The notes beneath the pieces were generated by a model, which searched no databases, was not told the origin of the DNA, and saw only the letters and a list, made by a program, of their open reading frames with translations. Shown here piece after piece: positions 1 through 10,493 of a stretch of 64,000 nt of DNA. The position numbers and the translations under genes were made by a program. Origin of the DNA: Dioscorea cayenensis subsp. rotundata (lineage: Eukaryota; Streptophyta; Magnoliopsida; Dioscoreales; Dioscoreaceae); NCBI RefSeq assembly GCF_009730915.1, contig NC_052472.1, positions 496,001-560,000 on the forward strand. The letters run 5' to 3'. The first letter of the stretch is position 1; each line of letters opens with the position of its first letter.

Positions 1-3000
1 TTGTGAGATTTTTTGGTGGGTTTATTTATTTATATGTATGATTTATTTATATATATATTGAATAATTTAAGGGGTTTAAAAGGTAGATAGTTTGCCATGT
101 GGGCAAGCTAATGTTAATTGGTTGTAATTAATCCACTCAAAATAATTTTAGAAAAAAATTAAACGCACAGAATGCATTGGAAGATGTGTTCCATTATAAG
201 CCTCACTCAAATTAACAAAAAAATAAAAATATAATTTTAAATTTCCTTTAAAATACAGGACTGGAAAATGCAATGCTTCACAATTCAATAACCAACAAAT
301 GGACTTAAAACATTAATAATTTAGTAGATGAATTACTTTTATTTTTTAAATTTATTTTTTTACATATTTGCACAAGATATATCACATAAAATGAAAAGGG
401 ACAATAAAAATACAAAAAAGAGGAGGAATCAATATTATTATTATTTTTCCAGGAGGGTGATTTAAATTAAAGGTTTTATTTTAGTGGGGGTTGTCCTAAT
501 CCTAAGGACCTTTGTAGTGTTTCACCAACCCACTCAAAAATAAAAACAATAAAAATAAATAAATAAATATAAGAGAAAAAAAAGGTACAATTGTTACATT
601 AGTGATTCTTGAATGATTGGTCACAACTCTGAGTCACACTCAGTTTCACTGGCCGGTCACGAGAGAAAAAAAGAAAAAAAAAAGTAAAATCAAGAAAATA
701 AATATATGAGATGAAACCTCAAAAATAAATATTTTAATACAGTTTATAAACCAAAATATAATAATTATTTTTTTAAAGTTCAAACAACAAAATGAATACT
801 TCAGTAATATTAATAAAAGCATACGAATACAAGACATGTATAAACATATATACAGTAAAATAAAAAAGAGAGCGAACGCAGAGAAAATTACCGGAGACAA
901 TCACAAAACATAAGCATAATTCCAAACATTTCCGATAAAATATGATTTCATGTTACTCAAAGAGTATATATGTATATACGTAAATTTTCCGAACAATTAT
1001 AAGATGAAACCTCAAAAATAAATATTTTTATACAGTTTATAAACCAAAATATTATTAATATTTTTTTTAAGTTCAAACAACAAAATGAATATTTCAGTAA
1101 ATATTAAAAGCATACAAATACAAGACATGTATACACATATACAGAGTTAAGACCTGGACATAGCGAACGCAGAGAAAATTACCGGAGACAATCACAGAAC
1201 ATAAACATAATTCCAAACATTTCCGATAAAATACAATTTCATGTTACTCAAAGAGTATGTATGCATATACGTAAATTTTCCGGACGGAAGTAAACAAGTC
1301 AATACTACAATGACTAACAGGCTTTTAAAAGAAAGAGAACATAAAACAGCACAGTGAAATGAAATGCAATGAGGGAACATACATGGCACACAAAGACAGA
1401 AAAGATAAGTGTGAGTTGACTGACCTGCAAAGGATAGCACCCAAATCAGTAACTCTTCAAAAATGAATAAGCTTGTGATTTGTGAGTGTGAGTCCCTTTT
1501 TCTCCAATTCTAAATTCCAAGCACCAAAAACACCAGACATTGTTCCTTTGAAAAGGTTCTTCAAGGTTTTGTCAGTCCTCAGTCCCACCACTTCACATAA
1601 ATATAGAAATGATAAGACTCATCACTTGTCTTCCAACAAGAGCCAAAAGAAATATATATATATATATATATATACAAATAGGGAGAGAGAGAGAGAGAGG
1701 GAGAGAGACCTTAATGGCAGTGGCATCACTGGCATTGGCAAATGCCATTGATCTGCTAACGGTTACGTTGAAAAAATTTCATTGGAGGGGTGTAGGTCCA
1801 GAGAGTGATAATAGATCATGAGTCATAACATGCATGGGGCCTCCACAAAAGCACAATAGAACAGCGCACTGGCTTCATTTGCTGCAGCTGCAGCAGCAGC
1901 AGCAGCAGCACAATTATGGGACAAGTCATTATTCAGCAACCTGCATTCGCTTCAGCAAAGCATCTTTTTTTAGCTTTGGGCCAACCTGTATCAAACTTAT
2001 GAGTGCTTTTTATATGAATATATTATCATTTATCATCCACTGGTTAAAAGAAAGCCAAACTATTTCAAACATAGCACAAGTGCATAGCATATGACCATTA
2101 TAAATCCATTTGTGGAATTATTAAGTCTGCAAAGGCATAAATAGAGAAAGAAATCAAATTGGTAGAAGAAGGTTACCTCTGGTTGGATGTATGGAAGCAT
2201 GCCAACACACTGTTAATTTACCCAACTGTAGCATCATTCTGAAGATACAAAATGTTTGAAAAGAAATCTAGAAACTCTGATATAAGTATAGCAGGATGAA
2301 CACGGAAATTATGCAACCAAACATAAGCTTGAATGATTTAGGAATATATTATTCAAGTTCAGCAAAAGGGGTGCATAATTTAAAAGTCAGCAGAAAAAAA
2401 CCTGTAGACTAATCTGGGCACTACTGTATACATCATGAATATTAGACAAACAAAGACATTTTTAATATAAAAAAAGAGAAGAAAAGATGCATCCGGAGAC
2501 ATGAAGATATGCAAGTGGATTAAATGGAGATAAAAGTTTTCTTTGTAGAACTATATACAAGACAAACTTAATGGAGGCACACAACACTGCTATATGATAT
2601 GGTGTATTTGTCATGATAACTACCACAATGGACAAAATCAAACAGTATGCTAATGTCCTTACTATTTGCTCTTAAAGACATGTTTTTGTGCTTTAGCTCC
2701 ATATATATCTTTATACACATCATTTTCATAACATAAAACAACCACACAGTTTGAGGTATCATCAACAAATCATCCTTTAGATTTGGATCGAATGAAGTGT
2801 GACGAAGATAGTTCACAGCACCATCAATAGTTTAAGTTACTAGTATGCAAACTTGAGAAGAACACAATAACCTCATGTTCAGAAGGATGCAAATCTTGTA
2901 TATCAGACAAAATGACACTATCCTTAAAGACATGAATGATGAATGTAATAAGAAATTAGATTTTTTTTCACCAACTTTGACCCAGTTTGACTTCTTTTTC

Positions 3001-4250
3001 ATTCAATATGTGTTGCTCTTCTATAGTTAAACCTGATTGTATGAAGTAGATGTGGCCAAAATTGAGAATGCTCAGTTTCTTACACCATGAAATGCAATGT
3101 TCAAAACTAGATGCATCCCACCTCTTCACACAACAGAGCTAACCACATCAAGAATGAACTCATAGCATGCCTTGTTACACCTGCTAAATCTCTCCATGTA
3201 GCCGTAAATAGATTCAGTTCCTCAAAAAATGGAAGATTTTACTTACTGAAATATAATTTAGAAAAATAATCTTCAAATCATACCCAAGATGATCATAAAA
3301 TGATTAACTACATAAAACCTGACAAAAGTAATGTCCCTAGATCATGATAGAACTTATGATATTTGATACCAGGAAATATAAAGGTCCAGCTAGTTTTCTT
3401 CATATCTGCAACTTTTTAATAATCATTCTGATTTACCCCAGAAAACATGAAACTTAATCATTGCAGTTTATTAAGATCCAGTAAGAACATTAGAATTGCA
3501 CATCACAAATGCCATAATTAAATCAATAACTGATCAATCATTCTTGTCCTAAGCTTCCAACATAGCCTCATAATTTCAGATTAAGAGAATAGATAGGTTA
3601 TAGGAGAACATGGAGAGCATAATAACAATAGGAATGTGAGAGGCACAAGAAATTACAATATTAGCAATCAATGAGAGCCATATGCCAAAAAACATAAAAT
3701 AAAATAAAATAAATAATAAAAATAATAATAATAAAAAGCTAAAGGAGGAAGAAGAAGAAAGAAAGAAAAAGGCCCATGTAGATGTAGTCCTCTAAATTTA
3801 GCTAGAAGCACATGTTGGCACTAGCAAAGTAAACAATAACATATGAAAGCCATTATAGACACCTTACGTCTACCATAGAACCTGTATTAATCACCCCCAC
3901 TTCAATGATTTCCGATGGAAATGTAATGAGCGTTGTCCATGTAAACAAATAATGATATCATACAAGTGACCTTTGCATAGGTACTAGTGCAATATCATAA
4001 TGATGATTTTATTATTTCCATAATTTTTCAGAAAGCTAACTCAAGTGGCAGAGGCACAATCGATGGTTCTTGCATAAATTTAAAAGGTACATGTACGGTT
4101 AAACTAATTTAAAGGCCAGAAATGTAAGCATCCATCTCCCAGTTAGCATTTTTTTTTTCTCTTGGTTCTTTCATATGTCAAAAAGATTCCCAAGAGAAAA
4201 AAAAAAAAAAAATCTCTGTTTCACCATAATTTTGTTCCAACTATTTCTAT
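1..4250. other. AT-rich region without a recognised gene
   Basis: No open frame here resembles a family I know. The stretch holds a tandem duplication (708-1290), a TA/GA microsatellite near 1650-1706, a GCA/CTG run at 1882-1911 and poly-A/AAT tracts near 3690-3740. On the minus strand several short open segments are flanked by plausible splice signals (around 1711-1762, 1835-1945, 2182-2215, 2871-2917, 3130-3215 and 4265-4387). I could not join them into one frame-consistent protein, so they are not called as a gene. Downstream transcript of the F-box gene at 5097-6470 probably covers part of 4250-5096. Confidence 0.4.
708..1290. repeat. Tandem duplication of about 290 bp
   Basis: Two adjacent copies (about 708-995 and 1001-1290) share long near-identical blocks, for example the block beginning gatgaaacctcaaaaataaa in both and a later block beginning gagaaaattaccggagaca in both. 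They differ by scattered substitutions and small indels, so the duplication is not recent. Confidence 0.85.
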
Positions 4251-5096
4251 TGTTGCTCCAAGGAAAAAGTACTAATTAACTTTCTTTATGGAGCATCTCA
4301 AGGAACTCAACAATAATCTTGTTTTGCATCATTTCGCAGCTAATAGGGAGAGAAGATTTTATGCTTTCAACAGGATGCTGCTGGATCCTGTTAAAAAAAA
4401 AAAGCATAACATAATACTAACAGTCGGTTATAAACCTTTAGCCAAAAGCAAATAAACAAGAGAAAGCACTGTAAGATCCGAAATAAACACCATAGGGAAG
4501 CAATTTAAAAAAATGTCCTCATTAACATATACAGGATATGAGGTTACACTCCAGCACCAGAATCACCGGTTAAAAGCTCAAAGTTTAAATCATGTAATAG
4601 CCACCAAAGATAAAGTGAAAACAGCAATTATCATCAAAGAACACATAATTTGACAAAATTCATGAAAGTAGCTCATTCCAGCTATGTGACCGAAGAAACA
4701 ATTTGGCATAAGCACCCTCAAGCAAACAAGACCATCATGACAAGACAATGCGGTTTAATATGTTCCTTTGTTTCAAGTTGGCAGTCAGCCAAAAAAGGAA
4801 AAGGAAAAGCAGCCACACAACTTCAGGCATCAAAAACTGTAAGCAACATTAACAAACAGAAAGCACTATCCAAGCAAGCATAAATAAGCAAAACATCAAT
4901 ATCCGATTGATATATTGCTAAAAATATAGTCACATGTTTTATTCAATACAAATGATTGCAAGGTGGAGTACCAACTAAAACTGACTAAAGGTCTACTCGA
5001 CAATCACCATGCAACCTTCTGGCTATATGCACAAACAGACTAAAAACACAAGAGTACCTCCAGCAACGAGAAAAGCAACACATTGGTGAAACACTT

Positions 5097-6470
5097 TCAA
5101 TATCTGAAACCTGCATCATGCTGATCAAAGTCACAATGAAGAGAAATATTACGTCTACGCCGAGGCAGAAAACCTGATCTAGGACCCAATCCAAAATCAT
5201 CAACATCATTTAGGTAAGGCCTTCCGCCTGTAAAGGGTCTGAACCGGATATACCTCCGAAAAGACGAATGAGGTCGCAAAAACAACCTTCCCCTTTTAAT
5301 CTCCTTCATCCTCAGCCAGTGCATTGCATATTTATCTCTCCAACGAGCCACCACCCCTCCATTCTCATTCACCGGCCCAAGCTCCTCTAAAAACTTCTTT
5401 CTCCAGAGCTCATCATTTGAAGTGAGATACCGCATCTCTGAATTCACACATCCAACCCTTGCCAAATCGACACCAGGGAGAAGCTCCAAAATTCTGATCT
5501 TCAGATCAGTCGGTAGACAGGCAAGGCACGGCGGTGGAGGCAGTCCATTCTTATCACAAATATCAATCAAGAGAGGCAGTGATACCCCATCTTTCACACC
5601 CTTCCAGAACTTGAACACCACCTCCTCTTCCATCTCCCCAATGGAATCCATGGGTAAACACAACAAAGGCAGCAGCTTTGACACATCCAAACAAGCACGA
5701 TGAACACCAGAACCACCAACGTTCAAGAACCCGTAAATTGACACATAAGTTCCCATCAAAGAAAACTTCAAAACAGCAACTTTTGCATCCTTCTCAGCAT
5801 CAGAACCAATGAGTTCAGGAAGTGTATAAGAAACCGAGATAGTACCAACCGCAGTTGCCCATCCTCCTGGCAATTTCAATCCAGAACCATCAAGAGCCAC
5901 GAATCCCGATTCCAAGAACACCGCATGAACAGCAATCACAACAAGCCCCAGATTCCCCTTCGCCACCCCCTTCTCCAAATCAAATACCCTCTTCAGGAAA
6001 CACGGGACCGAAGAAGACTTCTCAATCACAAAAGTTTCAACATCCTCCTCCGACAACTCACTTCCATCCTCAACATCTACATCTAGGGTTTCACCTTGAC
6101 TAGACGTCCCCTCCTCCAATTTCTTCTCCGAACCTAACAATTCCTCAACTGAACCAGAAATTGGAGCTACAGGAACAACCTTTTCATTCGAATCGATGCC
6201 CATCGGATCAAGAACAAGAGACGGATCGAAAGAGAAGAAAATGAGATCGCCGGAGGTAATACCGAGGGAGCGGAGAGTGGCCGAGGGGGAATCAGGTGAG
6301 AGCTCGTCCTTGCGGTTGAGGGTGAGACGAATGGATTGAGGAGCGAGGCCATTGGAGGACGATGAGAGCTTGGAAGCGATTAGGGTTTTGAGATCGGAGA
6401 AGGAGCAAGGGTCGGGGATCTCGAACCTCATCGTCTCCTTCGTCTCCTCTGATCGGATTCGGATCTTCAT
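5097..6470 (-). CDS. SKIP22: F-box protein with N-terminal ubiquitin-like domain (SKIP22/FBXO7-type)
   Basis: One uninterrupted 457-codon frame. Residues 1-80 form a ubiquitin-like domain (start MKIRIRSEE, then a pattern of hydrophobic strands ending GDLIFFSF). Residues about 155-280 resemble the PI31/FBXO7-like alpha-beta domain. Residues about 313-365 are an F-box (CLACLPTDLKIRILELLPG, then ELWRKKFLEELG). The tail is arginine-rich (RPFTGGRPYLNDVDDFG, then RRRRN). Family knowledge: such proteins bind SKP1/ASK through the F-box and act as substrate receptors of SCF ubiquitin ligases; the substrate here is unknown. The start ATG is the first in frame and opens directly into the ubiquitin-like fold. 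The acidic segment at about 100-150 is likely a disordered linker. The symbol is by family resemblance; orthology was not tested. Confidence 0.85.
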   Translation of the reverse strand: MKIRIRSEETKETMRFEIPDPCSFSDLKTLIASKLSSSSNGLAPQSIRLTLNRKDELSPDSPSATLRSLGITSGDLIFFSFDPSLVLDPMGIDSNEKVVPVAPISGSVEELLGSEKKLEEGTSSQGETLDVDVEDGSELSEEDVETFVIEKSSSVPCFLKRVFDLEKGVAKGNLGLVVIAVHAVFLESGFVALDGSGLKLPGGWATAVGTISVSYTLPELIGSDAEKDAKVAVLKFSLMGTYVSIYGFLNVGGSGVHRACLDVSKLLPLLCLPMDSIGEMEEEVVFKFWKGVKDGVSLPLLIDICDKNGLPPPPCLACLPTDLKIRILELLPGVDLARVGCVNSEMRYLTSNDELWRKKFLEELGPVNENGGVVARWRDKYAMHWLRMKEIKRGRLFLRPHSSFRRYIRFRPFTGGRPYLNDVDDFGLGPRSGFLPRRRRNISLHCDFDQHDAGFRY

Positions 6471-6544
6471 CGCTTATCGGGTCTGGATCCGCAACAACAA
6501 CAACGAAGAAGAAGATAAAGCGGTGATGATCTCTGAGAAGTAAA

Positions 6545-7390
6545 ACCACAAACGAAACATATATATATATATATATAATAAATTATTATTTTATTTTAAA
6601 ATTAAGTTTATTTTTCATTAATTTACTCCTTTACTTTTATTTCACTTATTTTTTAAAAATTTTATGAAAATTTAAATATTAATTTTCTCATGATTTATAA
6701 TAAATCATATTTAACTATATATTTTATCAAATTATATTTTAAATAAAATAATAATTTTTTTTTATAAATTTTAGATTATCTAACCGACTTTCTTAATTCA
6801 TTTGAATTAGTTAAAATAAACTAGTGAAAAAAACATAAACTATATTAGTAAGAAACAATTTTAATAAGTTTAAGGGTGTCTTCGGCAAAAATGTTATTAA
6901 ATATTGTTTTTTTTTTAAATTTATTTTTTATATTTAATATATTTTTATAATTTTCAATAAATCAAATTCAATTATACATTTTATTAAATCATATTTTAAA
7001 CAAAATTAATATTAAAAAATTAATATAATTTTTTATAAATGTTACATTTTATAACTAACTTTAATCAATTTTTTTAATCTATATAAATTAATTAAAATAA
7101 ACAAATAAAAACAACCACACAGACAAAGTACTTTAAACAAATTACATGTTTTTCCGAGAAAATGAGTAAAGATTCTTTCTTTCGATAAACAATCTTAAAA
7201 ATCTTTAGTTTAAGGAAGACACCCGGTGAAACAAAATTTATTAAGGAGAGAGATGAAAATTACCAAAAGAATGTGGTCGTTTTGCAGTAATGCCCCTGTT
7301 AAATTTAATTAGATAAAGGGTGTTTTTCGCAAAAGTTTTGAACAAGATGGCGGGAAAGAAAATCCTTTTCTTTAGTAGATATATATATTT
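6545..7390. repeat. Very AT-rich spacer with a diverged internal duplication
   Basis: This spacer lies upstream of the F-box gene. Two related segments (about 6690-6840 and 6950-7110) share the order: AATAAATCA-like block, TATATTTTAT-like block, TTTATAAATTTTA-like block, then AATTAGTTAAAATAAAC. They look like an old tandem duplication. The last 70 bp lead into a TATATATAT stretch and a C/T-rich leader at 7390. Confidence 0.55.
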
Positions 7391-7531
7391 CTCAATTCCT
7401 TCTCAAAACCCTACCTTTGATCTACTCGCCCTCTCGCGAACTTCGAACCCTAGCTTCGATTTCTCCTAATCTCTCTCCCATTCCCCAGGCTGACCACCTC
7501 TCTGCATCGCCTTCTAATGGCGAACACCAAG
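7390..7531 (+). other. Candidate first exon of an unidentified plus-strand transcript
   Basis: A TATATATAT stretch at 7380-7388 is followed by a C/T-rich stretch with AACCCTA (telo-box-like) elements typical of plant housekeeping leaders. Then comes ATGGCGAACACCAAG at 7517-7531, ending in AAG before GTACAAAG, a good donor site. One possible phase-compatible acceptor lies at about 10052 (ATGCAG before GATGGAG) but gives only nine more codons before a stop. I see no homologous exon between here and the ANT 3' end, so this is either a non-coding or short-peptide transcript, or a gene remnant whose body is gone. Confidence 0.3.
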
Positions 7532-8084
7532 GTACAAAGCGCCAGCCCTAATTTCATCCATTCTTTGTTTATCTGCTTTCATTTGAAGCGTTTTGTTGTA
7601 GGGTTATCTGGCAAAACTTGATTTCCAACTAAATTTTCAGTATTTTCAATGATTCTTCTTTGTTTTTGTAGTTTCTTCTATTAGAGATTGATTTTCTTTT
7701 GATTTCGATTAGCTTGGATGATGTGCAGTTGATGTTTAACAAGAAACATATATATGAAGTTGGGGCGGTGGTGTTGTTTGGAACTGAAGGTATTGTTTAT
7801 GATGAAAAAGGTTCAATCTTTTTTGTTGGTAATCCTGTTCCTGGTTCTCCACGCTTGATCTTAATGGTAATGGATATAGATTGCCTTGTTTAATTGTCCT
7901 GCTATTATATATATATATATATATAGTTCTTCTTCCATGCTTGATGAACAAGAGCTTGAGAATTGGTAATGGACCTTGTACTGAACTTTGGATTATGAGT
8001 ACAAAGTTTTCTTTTTATTTGTTATAATTATTTACTAGCCCTTTAGTTATGGATTGGTAGCAAATTGGTCTCCCTACTTGATCC

Positions 8085-9150
8085 TAAAGTCTTGAAATCA
8101 TTTTCCAAGGAAGTTACTTGTAATCTTGTATTATCAGATGGAGTAAAACAGTTTGCATTTTGATTAAATCAGAGCATGGATTACCTTTACATGACATGGA
8201 CATTTCCCATCAAGGTTTTTCCATAGGGTTTAAATCATTTTCCAATTAACTTAGTTGTAATCTTGTATTATGAAATGGAGCAAAACTGTTAGCTAATGCA
8301 TTGATTAAATCAGAGCATAGGTTAACACTACAAGATATGGGCATTTATGATGTGTCTCTCCCATCAAGGTTTTCCTATACTGTTGAATTCATTTTCCAAT
8401 AAACTGAGTTGTAATTTTGCTTTAAGAGAAGGAACAAAACTGTTAGCTAATGCATTTTGATTAAATCAGAGCATAAATTAACTGTGCAAGACATGGACAT
8501 TTCTGATGTGTCTCCCCCATCAAGGTTTTCCTATAGTGTTGAATTCATTTTCCAATAAACAGAGTTGTAATTTTCTATTATGAGATGGAGAAAAACTGTT
8601 AGCTAATGCATTTTGATTAAATCAGAGCATAGGTTAACTGTACTAGACATGGAGATGTCTGGTGTGCCTCTCCCACCATGGTTTTCCTATAGTGGTGCAG
8701 TCATTGTTTTATGAGATGGAGCAGAACTGTTAGCTAATGGATTTTGATTAAATCAGAGCATATGTTAACTATGCAAGACATGGGCAATTCTGATGTGTCT
8801 CTCCCATCAAGGTTTTCCTTACAGTGTTGAAGTCATTTTCCAATAAACTTTTGTTGTGATTTTGTTTTATAAGATGGAGCATTACTGTTAGCTAAGCATT
8901 TTGATTAAGTCAGAGCATAGGTTAATTGTACAAGATTAACTGTACGAGACATGGACAATTCTTATGTGTTTGTCCCATCAAGTTTTCCAATAGTTTTGAA
9001 ATCATTTTCATTTGCCAATGGACTTGGGTGTAATTTTGTATTATGCGATTGAGCAGAACTGTTAGGTAATGTTTTTTGAAATCAGAGCACAGATTAACTG
9101 TACAATACATGGACGTCTCTGATGTGCCTCCCCATCAATGTTTTCAACTT
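8085..9150. repeat. Tandem array, about seven copies of a ~155-bp unit
   Basis: The marker ATCAGAGCA recurs at about 8168, 8309, 8466, 8621, 8752, 8908 and 9080, giving spacings of 130-172 bp. Each unit carries in order: TCAGAGCATAGGTTAAC, ACATGGACATTTCTGATG, CCCATCAAGGTTTTCC, TCATTTTCCAATAAAC and GGAGCAAAACTGTTAGCTAA. Copies are diverged by substitutions and short deletions. The array has no coding potential and lies 1.3 kb from the 3' end of ANT. Confidence 0.9.
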
Positions 9151-10493
9151 TTTTATCCTTGTTTAAAGTACCATGTTATGCATGCTTTTTAAGTTCTCCA
9201 AGTGGATGAAAGTCCTTGACTTTTTAACGAGAACAATGCTACTCATCTCGAATAGTCTGTGTGTGAAAAATCACACAAATACTAACTCTAAAATTGAGAT
9301 TATTAATTCCAGAAGTAGAAATGTTAACCCTAAGTTTGAAATTAGTATTCGTATTGAATTTCATAATGAATAGCATTTCTCTTTTAATAATGAGCTTGTC
9401 TTAAACTATTAATTGGAACTGTCTGATTTTGAATCTTAGAGGAAATTCTGGTTATTAGATCCTGGAATTTTTAATTTTTCCTTTTATATTTAGTAAACAT
9501 GAATAAAAAAATATCAGAGATATATATAGATCTAAAAATAATGCTTCAATAATCTGTGTTTTTACTTTGTCTGAACTGAGATTCAAATCCACTTTTTTTT
9601 TTGACAAAAATATGAAAACATTGTATATGAGATTTAGTGTCAATAGACCTAGAAATATTCGCCTCTTAATTATTATTATTTTTGAATAAAGTGGATAAAC
9701 CACAAATTTATTAGAAAAAAAAGAGGAGCAGAGAGAACAAAGTACAGAAGTAAAATAAACCAAACTGGCAAACAACAATAAGAAAAGCTGGTATCCTCAC
9801 CAGGGATGAGAATAACAGTAAACAGAACTAAAATAAAAAACAACAATAATGAAGATGAAGGAAAAGATAGTGAGCTGAGCTGACGAAGTCCGCCATCTGG
9901 AGACAAAGGCCAGTCTAGCAACAAAAGAGAAGCAGATACTCCTGGTCTGGGGTATTCACCTCTTAATTGCATTTCGTCTAAAAATGAAAAATAACTTTTG
10001 AAATGTTATCAATACAATGTTGTATTTTATCAGTAGAAATTGTTAAATGCAGGATGGAGTTTCCACTCACCCTTATGGGTAGATGATATTCTCCATGTGT
10101 TCATATATTTGACAATGCTACGTTTTATTATCTTTTGTTTAACTTTTTGTGTATGTACTGTTTTTAAGCTTAAATTTGAAACCCATGAGTCAAGTTTCTA
10201 GTGAATTTGGAATTTTAAAATGAGCATACTTTTAGTTTAATTTTAGATAGGAATATAAATCACCATGAACAAATTAATGAACCAAAATAAAAGGAATAGA
10301 CATGACAAAAGCAAAGCCACAATAAAGAAATCAGTGATGTGGCTTCAAACCAGTAAGCATTCAACTTGTTACCAAATAACATTCAAAACAAAAAAACAGA
10401 TCAAAGATACACTGTCTGATGATCTCTCTACATCTCACCCTAAAATTTTCTCTTGTTAATGCTCACATTCTTTATATGACTATTGTTAGCACT
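9150..10493. other. Spacer between tandem array and ANT 3' end
   Basis: AT-rich sequence with no recognisable gene. The final few hundred bases before 10494 are probably the ANT 3' untranslated region and polyadenylation zone, read on the minus strand. I see no repeats beyond short poly-A/T runs. Confidence 0.4.

Noticed and set aside
7699..7893. Plus-strand frame of 64 codons downstream of the candidate first exon
   Set aside because: It begins within an AT-rich segment without an in-frame ATG in good context, ends in a TA microsatellite and has no recognisable domain.
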